Origin: an uncultured Paracoccaceae bacterium | Lineage (GTDB): Bacteria; Pseudomonadota; Alphaproteobacteria; Rhodobacterales; Rhodobacteraceae | NCBI GenBank assembly: GCA_958439195.1 | Contig: OY288181.1 | Location: forward strand, 1 to 18,919 | Direction of reading: 5' to 3' | Length of the DNA: 18,919 bases | Shown: positions 7,826 to 17,097 of the stretch, piece after piece | Numbering within the stretch: position 1 is the stretch's first letter | How the letters are laid out: each line of letters opens with the position of its first letter | Position numbers and translations under genes: made by a program | The notes under the pieces: generated by a model | Told to the model about the DNA's origin: nothing | The model's input: the letters and a program-made list of their open reading frames with translations, nothing else | The model's database searches: none

Positions 7826-7845
7826 CAGTGACTCTTGAGTCACTG
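7826..7845. repeat. 20-bp palindrome, 9-bp arms (copy 3)
   Basis: Same palindrome as at 238-257, unchanged. Confidence 0.85.
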
Positions 7846-8518
7846 GTGAGCAGGGCAGCCCGCTGTACAGCTTAAGGCCGCTTGGAATGCTTCGAAAGCC
7901 TACAGGGCGGTGCATGGGCTTCTTAAGAGCCTAAACTTTGCAGCGATTATATGCCAGTGCTATTACACGCGGACCTCACCTGGGTTTGTCGTCTCCATCC
8001 CTCCTCTTGCGATTCGCGAACAGCGCTGGCAGGGAACGAGCCTTTTGCACCGCTGATGCAAGACACCGTATCATAAGGCTACCCTGTAACAGCAGCAACA
8101 CAGCATCGCTGGGTTTCACTAGCAGCAAGGCTGTGAAGACCCCGACTTGCGGTAGGTCCAGTGACCATCTCAGCAGGAGAAGCGTCCGTGCCAATCTCTT
8201 GGTACATGCAGTAGACCCCAGACCGGCCAAAGCAGGAGATGCATATGCACATGCTCTACCTGTGCATAAGCAGTCAGTGAGAATCTCTTCGTTGCTGAAT
8301 GGCTTGCAGCTATTAACCTTGCTAATTGCGCTACCACGGCCAGAAGTAGCCGTTGCGTTTGCCACAGCATGGCGCATTCACATCAGCGATGCTGCTTTGT
8401 GTAGACAAGAACCTAACATACAATGCTTGCTGGATTGGACTTTCATTAAGTCCTCGTTTGCTTGCTGTGCAGGAGGCAACAAGCCCGGCCCTACTGGCTG
8501 ATTCTCGGCCGGCGCGCC
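7846..8518. other. CpG-rich stretch without a convincing gene (copy 3)
   Basis: Same content as 258-931; nothing additional seen. Confidence 0.6.
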
Positions 8519-9297
8519 ATCACTCCGGTACAAAAAGACGTTCCTAAGGTAATTGACTATGCATTCTGCGCACGCCTGATAAAGATCCCAGGCAGCACGG
8601 GACTGAGATAGGGCATAACAAGTATCGCCAAGTGCAGCAGGTCTCAGCGGCACTTGGCCTCTGCTTATGAACACGCAGCTGCTTTCTTACTTGGGACTTA
8701 GCAGTCTTCGCAGCAGCAGTAGGGCACTAGGACAGGTTGCACCTCGATCCCCACACAGTGGACGCAACAGCAAACCAGGCAGCCACCCGCCAGGGGTTGG
8801 TAGTGGACCCCTCTACGCCCGTATCCTTGCCAGCACAAAGCCTTAAAGCTTTTGCTACGTAGACAGCTTCTGCATGAAAGCGACACTCGTTTTCGACACG
8901 CTGGCTGCTTCCGTCCAGTTTTGCTGAGTTCGAGTCTGTGCACGGCACGAGCATGGCAAAGCAGCAGCACTGGGTGTCCGTAGAGTCTATAGGAGAGAAC
9001 GCATGCAGGGGTCATGAACCCATGGTATGCCAGCATTGTTTCATAGCGTGGCAGCCTGTCAAAGTTGGGCCCTCGAGTTTGCCAGGGCGCAGCTGCTTTT
9101 GAAACTCCTTCAAATCTCACCCGAGGAAGCACTAGCCCGCGAGAGTAGCATACGTAAATTCAAGTTTCTCGCTCCACAAGCATCCATTTGAGCTGGGAGA
9201 GGGCTTGTAAGCTTTGTTTAATTCCATTCTACAATGTGCTTGAAGCAAACAAGCTGCTAGGGTACTTTCTCGGCACGTCTTTTTGTACCGGAGTGAT
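8519..9297. mobile_element. MITE-like segment bounded by 23-bp inverted repeats (copy 3)
   Basis: Same arrangement: arms 8519-8541 and 9275-9297. The TGT/GTG difference of copy 3 lies inside this segment, at 8975-8977. Confidence 0.5.
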
Positions 9298-9507
9298 CTG
9301 GTCAAACTTGACTGTGTTGACTTGCCGCCACCTGTGAGCCCTGTCACCCTTTGCTTGCAGATTTGGATAACACATGGCTAGGCCTAACTGTACACCTGCT
9401 TGCTCATTAATTAATTATTGTTTAGAGCACACACTGGCTGATCACAATCTGAGCAGGATTTCGCCAAAGTGTGCTGCTTTCTGTGTTTTGGCTTTAGCTG
9501 CAGAATC

Positions 9508-11416
9508 ATGCTCAAGGAGCCCGTCCGCATTCTTGCAGCTGCAGCATGGGCTTCTGGGGGCTACAACAAGGCCTTGGCTCTGGAGAGGTTTCAGGAAATG
9601 ATGCAGAATGCAGGACTGCCTATGCCAAAGTGCCCCGAGAAGGCAATTAAGCGGTGGGGCGAGCAGTTAAAAAAGCAGCAGAACGTAAGGGGGGGCCAGC
9701 ACAGGTCTGGCAGAAAGCCCAAACTCAGCTCAGAACAGGTCAATCAGCTCATCAAGCAGCTCCTAGGGTGGAGGGAAGCTGGTCTTACTGCTCCTTATGC
9801 CAGCATAGCGCGGTTCTGTGTGGACAACCCCATAGCAAAGCAAATCAAGGCTGCATCAGGGGCAGGGACAAAGACTGTCTATAGACAGCTGAAAGCAGAG
9901 ATCCCTAGCCTGGGACATGCTAAGCTAACAGTTAAGACCCAGCTGACGCAGGATCAGAAGAACGCCCGCATAGCAGCATGCCGGCGGCTAGAGCGTAAGC
10001 CTTTAAGGGACCTAGAATGGGTGGTATGGGTGGATGCAAAGACCTTGTACGTCAACTTAAAGCATCGGCACGGTTGGATAGACAGGGCCAGTGCCACCCC
10101 AGAGGATCATGTACTACAGCACCGCCTGGCAGGCAGGATAACAAGCTCAACTGTGCAAATCCGGTACTGTGCAGCCGTCAATGCCAAGGTTGGACAGGTT
10201 ACCCTCCACTTCATTACAGGCACTACAGGCATGTCTGCCCAGAGGGATGGAAAAAACTACAAGGTGAGGGCCTAGCAGTCCACAGTTATTAACCTGGGAC
10301 TGCCACCATACTTTACTTCATAGGCAACATCTAAAATGGCTCTTTTGGCTTTTGCCATCCACTTGTCTTGCCCAGGGGTGATGCGAATGAGCCACCAACC
10401 CTCTGCAATTGCAGCAGCATCAACAGCAGCATCTTTGGCAGACCTCTCTTGCACTGACTCCCCATGATAAGACTTCCCTGTGTGCTGCTGACCATCCAGC
10501 TCTATCAGCACCTTCCCCAAACCCACAAGCCACACATCCACTGCATGTCGCCTTAGACTGTTTTTTTGGGCTGTGCACCCCAATGCCAGCCCTTCTAACA
10601 AGTGACATTCTACAGCGTACAATCCCAGGAATGCCAGATCCTCTAGTATCTTATACAGCAGGGCCTCAAAATTGCTGCGCCTGTGCCACAGCTCTGCACA
10701 AACCCTGCAGTCCCTGGTTCTGGCATGCCTTGTGATGCTCTGCACCTGCTTGCATAAGACATGCCTAGGGTTTAGGCACAGGCTCCTCCACAGGCACAGC
10801 ACCCTGCTGTATTTAGTAAGCTGGGTAAGGGGTACACCCTCTGGCATCACTGTTCTGATGAAACCTGTTCTGGTATGTTCATCATGCTGACCTCTTTTCC
10901 TCCCTGCTTTTTTTGCTGCTGCTGCTATGCATTTTGTGATACCTGCAGACCAAAGAAGGGAAGGAAGCAGTGGGTCTAACCTCCATGGAGTTTGAGGATG
11001 TCATGGAGCAGATCAGGCAAGATGCAGAGGCCAAATTGGCACCATTCTTGAAGGCAGAAGGCATGGACTGTGGTGACATTCTGTACAGTTGGGACAACGA
11101 TAGGATTCATGTGGGTGCTGATCTAGCTACTGTGGGTATTGCAGATGACATGAGGCTAGAGCTGCCTGAGTGCAGCTCAGACATGCACAAAGTCATTGAG
11201 CATGTGCATGGTAACATCCAGCGTGAGTTTGATGAGTGGTTGTGGGGCTATACCACTGGCAAGCCAACAGTGGACGAGTGCAAGGACAAGGTGCTTGAGA
11301 TCTTTGATCATGTGGTGTCTTCTGACTCAGTCAAAAGGGATGTGTACAGCTTACACAGGACATATAGGGCAATAATAAATGCCAATGGGGGTTATGTAGC
11401 TAAGAATGTCAGGTGA
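9508..11416 (+). CDS. Tc1/mariner-superfamily DD34E transposase (copy 3)
   Basis: Intact duplicate of the gene at 5713-7621. Exons are 9508-10263 and 10949-11416 (stop TGA 11414-11416). The spliced product is the same 407 residues, with the complete D176/D301/E336 triad. Confidence 0.88.
10264..10948 (+). other. Spliceosomal intron of transposase (copy 3)
   Basis: Identical to the copy 2 intron: donor GTGAGG at 10264, acceptor CTGCAG ending at 10948. Confidence 0.82.
10272..10847 (-). CDS. Putative DUF559/Vsr-like endonuclease in intron (copy 3)
   Basis: Intact 191-codon duplicate of the copy 2 ORF, in the same antisense position within intron 10264-10948. Confidence 0.68.
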   Translation of the reverse strand: MPEGVPLTQLTKYSRVLCLWRSLCLNPRHVLCKQVQSITRHARTRDCRVCAELWHRRSNFEALLYKILEDLAFLGLYAVECHLLEGLALGCTAQKNSLRRHAVDVWLVGLGKVLIELDGQQHTGKSYHGESVQERSAKDAAVDAAAIAEGWWLIRITPGQDKWMAKAKRAILDVAYEVKYGGSPRLITVDC

Positions 11417-11519
11417 AGGGCATGGCGGGGTCAGGTTTTGGGTCAAAACTGGGCATGGCAGGCAGATGAGCACGAAGGGGCAGAAATAAATTTTGGATGT
11501 ATGTGTTTGGACATAAAGA

Positions 11520-11569
11520 TGGAACAGGACGGGCCCTATGTACTGGATCTGGGTGCCTGTCCTGTTCCA
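11520..11569 (+). promoter_or_regulatory. 15-bp stem-loop in the transposase 3' UTR (copy 4)
   Basis: Same hairpin, unchanged: arms 11520-11534 and 11555-11569. Confidence 0.75.
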
Positions 11570-11595
11570 GGGTTTTTTGGATGGTATAAACCCTG

Positions 11596-11600
11596 TGTAA
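11596..11600 (+). terminator. TGTAA polyadenylation signal candidate (copy 4)
   Basis: Same motif, downstream of the copy 3 transposase stop at 11416. Confidence 0.5.
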
Positions 11601-11620
11601 CTGGATGTGACTCAGCATTG

Positions 11621-11640
11621 CAGTGACTCTTGAGTCACTG
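11621..11640. repeat. 20-bp palindrome, 9-bp arms (copy 4)
   Basis: Same palindrome as at 238-257, unchanged. Confidence 0.85.
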
Positions 11641-12313
11641 GTGAGCAGGGCAGCCCGCTGTACAGCTTAAGGCCGCTTGGAATGCTTCGAAAGCCTACAG
11701 GGCGGTGCATGGGCTTCTTAAGAGCCTAAACTTTGCAGCGATTATATGCCAGTGCTATTACACGCGGACCTCACCTGGGTTTGTCGTCTCCATCCCTCCT
11801 CTTGCGATTCGCGAACAGCGCTGGCAGGGAACGAGCCTTTTGCACCGCTGATGCAAGACACCGTATCATAAGGCTACCCTGTAACAGCAGCAACACAGCA
11901 TCGCTGGGTTTCACTAGCAGCAAGGCTGTGAAGACCCCGACTTGCGGTAGGTCCAGTGACCATCTCAGCAGGAGAAGCGTCCGTGCCAATCTCTTGGTAC
12001 ATGCAGTAGACCCCAGACCGGCCAAAGCAGGAGATGCATATGCACATGCTCTACCTGTGCATAAGCAGTCAGTGAGAATCTCTTCGTTGCTGAATGGCTT
12101 GCAGCTATTAACCTTGCTAATTGCGCTACCACGGCCAGAAGTAGCCGTTGCGTTTGCCACAGCATGGCGCATTCACATCAGCGATGCTGCTTTGTGTAGA
12201 CAAGAACCTAACATACAATGCTTGCTGGATTGGACTTTCATTAAGTCCTCGTTTGCTTGCTGTGCAGGAGGCAACAAGCCCGGCCCTACTGGCTGATTCT
12301 CGGCCGGCGCGCC
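11641..12313. other. CpG-rich stretch without a convincing gene (copy 4)
   Basis: Same content as 258-931; nothing additional seen. Confidence 0.6.
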
Positions 12314-13092
12314 ATCACTCCGGTACAAAAAGACGTTCCTAAGGTAATTGACTATGCATTCTGCGCACGCCTGATAAAGATCCCAGGCAGCACGGGACTG
12401 AGATAGGGCATAACAAGTATCGCCAAGTGCAGCAGGTCTCAGCGGCACTTGGCCTCTGCTTATGAACACGCAGCTGCTTTCTTACTTGGGACTTAGCAGT
12501 CTTCGCAGCAGCAGTAGGGCACTAGGACAGGTTGCACCTCGATCCCCACACAGTGGACGCAACAGCAAACCAGGCAGCCACCCGCCAGGGGTTGGTAGTG
12601 GACCCCTCTACGCCCGTATCCTTGCCAGCACAAAGCCTTAAAGCTTTTGCTACGTAGACAGCTTCTGCATGAAAGCGACACTCGTTTTCGACACGCTGGC
12701 TGCTTCCGTCCAGTTTTGCTGAGTTCGAGTCTGTGCACGGCACGAGCATGGCAAAGCAGCAGCACTGGGGTGCCGTAGAGTCTATAGGAGAGAACGCATG
12801 CAGGGGTCATGAACCCATGGTATGCCAGCATTGTTTCATAGCGTGGCAGCCTGTCAAAGTTGGGCCCTCGAGTTTGCCAGGGCGCAGCTGCTTTTGAAAC
12901 TCCTTCAAATCTCACCCGAGGAAGCACTAGCCCGCGAGAGTAGCATACGTAAATTCAAGTTTCTCGCTCCACAAGCATCCATTTGAGCTGGGAGAGGGCT
13001 TGTAAGCTTTGTTTAATTCCATTCTACAATGTGCTTGAAGCAAACAAGCTGCTAGGGTACTTTCTCGGCACGTCTTTTTGTACCGGAGTGAT
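12314..13092. mobile_element. MITE-like segment bounded by 23-bp inverted repeats (copy 4)
   Basis: Same arrangement: arms 12314-12336 and 13070-13092. Confidence 0.5.
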
Positions 13093-13302
13093 CTGGTCAA
13101 ACTTGACTGTGTTGACTTGCCGCCACCTGTGAGCCCTGTCACCCTTTGCTTGCAGATTTGGATAACACATGGCTAGGCCTAACTGTACACCTGCTTGCTC
13201 ATTAATTAATTATTGTTTAGAGCACACACTGGCTGATCACAATCTGAGCAGGATTTCGCCAAAGTGTGCTGCTTTCTGTGTTTTGGCTTTAGCTGCAGAA
13301 TC

Positions 13303-15211
13303 ATGCTCAAGGAGCCCGTCCGCATTCTTGCAGCTGCAGCATGGGCTTCTGGGGGCTACAACAAGGCCTTGGCTCTGGAGAGGTTTCAGGAAATGATGCA
13401 GAATGCAGGACTGCCTATGCCAAAGTGCCCCGAGAAGGCAATTAAGCGGTGGGGCGAGCAGTTAAAAAAGCAGCAGAACGTAAGGGGGGGCCAGCACAGG
13501 TCTGGCAGAAAGCCCAAACTCAGCTCAGAACAGGTCAATCAGCTCATCAAGCAGCTCCTAGGGTGGAGGGAAGCTGGTCTTACTGCTCCTTATGCCAGCA
13601 TAGCGCGGTTCTGTGTGGACAACCCCATAGCAAAGCAAATCAAGGCTGCATCAGGGGCAGGGACAAAGACTGTCTATAGACAGCTGAAAGCAGAGATCCC
13701 TAGCCTGGGACATGCTAAGCTAACAGTTAAGACCCAGCTGACGCAGGATCAGAAGAACGCCCGCATAGCAGCATGCCGGCGGCTAGAGCGTAAGCCTTTA
13801 AGGGACCTAGAATGGGTGGTATGGGTGGATGCAAAGACCTTGTACGTCAACTTAAAGCATCGGCACGGTTGGATAGACAGGGCCAGTGCCACCCCAGAGG
13901 ATCATGTACTACAGCACCGCCTGGCAGGCAGGATAACAAGCTCAACTGTGCAAATCCGGTACTGTGCAGCCGTCAATGCCAAGGTTGGACAGGTTACCCT
14001 CCACTTCATTACAGGCACTACAGGCATGTCTGCCCAGAGGGATGGAAAAAACTACAAGGTGAGGGCCTAGCAGTCCACAGTTATTAACCTGGGACTGCCA
14101 CCATACTTTACTTCATAGGCAACATCTAAAATGGCTCTTTTGGCTTTTGCCATCCACTTGTCTTGCCCAGGGGTGATGCGAATGAGCCACCAACCCTCTG
14201 CAATTGCAGCAGCATCAACAGCAGCATCTTTGGCAGACCTCTCTTGCACTGACTCCCCATGATAAGACTTCCCTGTGTGCTGCTGACCATCCAGCTCTAT
14301 CAGCACCTTCCCCAAACCCACAAGCCACACATCCACTGCATGTCGCCTTAGACTGTTTTTTTGGGCTGTGCACCCCAATGCCAGCCCTTCTAACAAGTGA
14401 CATTCTACAGCGTACAATCCCAGGAATGCCAGATCCTCTAGTATCTTATACAGCAGGGCCTCAAAATTGCTGCGCCTGTGCCACAGCTCTGCACAAACCC
14501 TGCAGTCCCTGGTTCTGGCATGCCTTGTGATGCTCTGCACCTGCTTGCATAAGACATGCCTAGGGTTTAGGCACAGGCTCCTCCACAGGCACAGCACCCT
14601 GCTGTATTTAGTAAGCTGGGTAAGGGGTACACCCTCTGGCATCACTGTTCTGATGAAACCTGTTCTGGTATGTTCATCATGCTGACCTCTTTTCCTCCCT
14701 GCTTTTTTTGCTGCTGCTGCTATGCATTTTGTGATACCTGCAGACCAAAGAAGGGAAGGAAGCAGTGGGTCTAACCTCCATGGAGTTTGAGGATGTCATG
14801 GAGCAGATCAGGCAAGATGCAGAGGCCAAATTGGCACCATTCTTGAAGGCAGAAGGCATGGACTGTGGTGACATTCTGTACAGTTGGGACAACGATAGGA
14901 TTCATGTGGGTGCTGATCTAGCTACTGTGGGTATTGCAGATGACATGAGGCTAGAGCTGCCTGAGTGCAGCTCAGACATGCACAAAGTCATTGAGCATGT
15001 GCATGGTAACATCCAGCGTGAGTTTGATGAGTGGTTGTGGGGCTATACCACTGGCAAGCCAACAGTGGACGAGTGCAAGGACAAGGTGCTTGAGATCTTT
15101 GATCATGTGGTGTCTTCTGACTCAGTCAAAAGGGATGTGTACAGCTTACACAGGACATATAGGGCAATAATAAATGCCAATGGGGGTTATGTAGCTAAGA
15201 ATGTCAGGTGA
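13303..15211 (+). CDS. Tc1/mariner-superfamily DD34E transposase (copy 4)
   Basis: Intact duplicate. Exons are 13303-14058 and 14744-15211, and the predicted protein matches copies 2 and 3. Confidence 0.88.
14059..14743 (+). other. Spliceosomal intron of transposase (copy 4)
   Basis: Identical to the copy 2 intron: donor at 14059, acceptor ending at 14743. Confidence 0.82.
14067..14642 (-). CDS. Putative DUF559/Vsr-like endonuclease in intron (copy 4)
   Basis: Intact 191-codon duplicate, antisense within intron 14059-14743. Confidence 0.68.
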   Translation of the reverse strand: MPEGVPLTQLTKYSRVLCLWRSLCLNPRHVLCKQVQSITRHARTRDCRVCAELWHRRSNFEALLYKILEDLAFLGLYAVECHLLEGLALGCTAQKNSLRRHAVDVWLVGLGKVLIELDGQQHTGKSYHGESVQERSAKDAAVDAAAIAEGWWLIRITPGQDKWMAKAKRAILDVAYEVKYGGSPRLITVDC

Positions 15212-15314
15212 AGGGCATGGCGGGGTCAGGTTTTGGGTCAAAACTGGGCATGGCAGGCAGATGAGCACGAAGGGGCAGAAATAAATTTTGGATGTATGTG
15301 TTTGGACATAAAGA

Positions 15315-15364
15315 TGGAACAGGACGGGCCCTATGTACTGGATCTGGGTGCCTGTCCTGTTCCA
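15315..15364 (+). promoter_or_regulatory. 15-bp stem-loop in the transposase 3' UTR (copy 5)
   Basis: Same hairpin, unchanged: arms 15315-15329 and 15350-15364. Confidence 0.75.
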
Positions 15365-15390
15365 GGGTTTTTTGGATGGTATAAACCCTG

Positions 15391-15395
15391 TGTAA
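15391..15395 (+). terminator. TGTAA polyadenylation signal candidate (copy 5)
   Basis: Same motif, downstream of the copy 4 transposase stop at 15211. Confidence 0.5.
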
Positions 15396-15415
15396 CTGGA
15401 TGTGACTCAGCATTG

Positions 15416-15435
15416 CAGTGACTCTTGAGTCACTG
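15416..15435. repeat. 20-bp palindrome, 9-bp arms (copy 5)
   Basis: Same palindrome as at 238-257, unchanged. Confidence 0.85.
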
Positions 15436-16108
15436 GTGAGCAGGGCAGCCCGCTGTACAGCTTAAGGCCGCTTGGAATGCTTCGAAAGCCTACAGGGCGG
15501 TGCATGGGCTTCTTAAGAGCCTAAACTTTGCAGCGATTATATGCCAGTGCTATTACACGCGGACCTCACCTGGGTTTGTCGTCTCCATCCCTCCTCTTGC
15601 GATTCGCGAACAGCGCTGGCAGGGAACGAGCCTTTTGCACCGCTGATGCAAGACACCGTATCATAAGGCTACCCTGTAACAGCAGCAACACAGCATCGCT
15701 GGGTTTCACTAGCAGCAAGGCTGTGAAGACCCCGACTTGCGGTAGGTCCAGTGACCATCTCAGCAGGAGAAGCGTCCGTGCCAATCTCTTGGTACATGCA
15801 GTAGACCCCAGACCGGCCAAAGCAGGAGATGCATATGCACATGCTCTACCTGTGCATAAGCAGTCAGTGAGAATCTCTTCGTTGCTGAATGGCTTGCAGC
15901 TATTAACCTTGCTAATTGCGCTACCACGGCCAGAAGTAGCCGTTGCGTTTGCCACAGCATGGCGCATTCACATCAGCGATGCTGCTTTGTGTAGACAAGA
16001 ACCTAACATACAATGCTTGCTGGATTGGACTTTCATTAAGTCCTCGTTTGCTTGCTGTGCAGGAGGCAACAAGCCCGGCCCTACTGGCTGATTCTCGGCC
16101 GGCGCGCC
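15436..16108. other. CpG-rich stretch without a convincing gene (copy 5)
   Basis: Same content as 258-931; nothing additional seen. Confidence 0.6.
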
Positions 16109-16887
16109 ATCACTCCGGTACAAAAAGACGTTCCTAAGGTAATTGACTATGCATTCTGCGCACGCCTGATAAAGATCCCAGGCAGCACGGGACTGAGATA
16201 GGGCATAACAAGTATCGCCAAGTGCAGCAGGTCTCAGCGGCACTTGGCCTCTGCTTATGAACACGCAGCTGCTTTCTTACTTGGGACTTAGCAGTCTTCG
16301 CAGCAGCAGTAGGGCACTAGGACAGGTTGCACCTCGATCCCCACACAGTGGACGCAACAGCAAACCAGGCAGCCACCCGCCAGGGGTTGGTAGTGGACCC
16401 CTCTACGCCCGTATCCTTGCCAGCACAAAGCCTTAAAGCTTTTGCTACGTAGACAGCTTCTGCATGAAAGCGACACTCGTTTTCGACACGCTGGCTGCTT
16501 CCGTCCAGTTTTGCTGAGTTCGAGTCTGTGCACGGCACGAGCATGGCAAAGCAGCAGCACTGGGGTGCCGTAGAGTCTATAGGAGAGAACGCATGCAGGG
16601 GTCATGAACCCATGGTATGCCAGCATTGTTTCATAGCGTGGCAGCCTGTCAAAGTTGGGCCCTCGAGTTTGCCAGGGCGCAGCTGCTTTTGAAACTCCTT
16701 CAAATCTCACCCGAGGAAGCACTAGCCCGCGAGAGTAGCATACGTAAATTCAAGTTTCTCGCTCCACAAGCATCCATTTGAGCTGGGAGAGGGCTTGTAA
16801 GCTTTGTTTAATTCCATTCTACAATGTGCTTGAAGCAAACAAGCTGCTAGGGTACTTTCTCGGCACGTCTTTTTGTACCGGAGTGAT
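16109..16887. mobile_element. MITE-like segment bounded by 23-bp inverted repeats (copy 5)
   Basis: Same arrangement: arms 16109-16131 and 16865-16887. Confidence 0.5.
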
Positions 16888-17097
16888 CTGGTCAAACTTG
16901 ACTGTGTTGACTTGCCGCCACCTGTGAGCCCTGTCACCCTTTGCTTGCAGATTTGGATAACACATGGCTAGGCCTAACTGTACACCTGCTTGCTCATTAA
17001 TTAATTATTGTTTAGAGCACACACTGGCTGATCACAATCTGAGCAGGATTTCGCCAAAGTGTGCTGCTTTCTGTGTTTTGGCTTTAGCTGCAGAATC

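Larger units (their letters stand above)
7589..11383 (+). repeat. Repeat unit copy 3
   Basis: This copy is 3795 bases long. The only difference I noticed from copies 4 and 5 is at 8975-8977, where TGT replaces GTG. That is equivalent to a one-base shift and lies in the gene-poor segment. Both genes are intact. Confidence 0.95.
11384..15178 (+). repeat. Repeat unit copy 4
   Basis: This copy is 3795 bases long and, by eye, matches the consensus with no private change. Both genes are intact. Confidence 0.95.
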
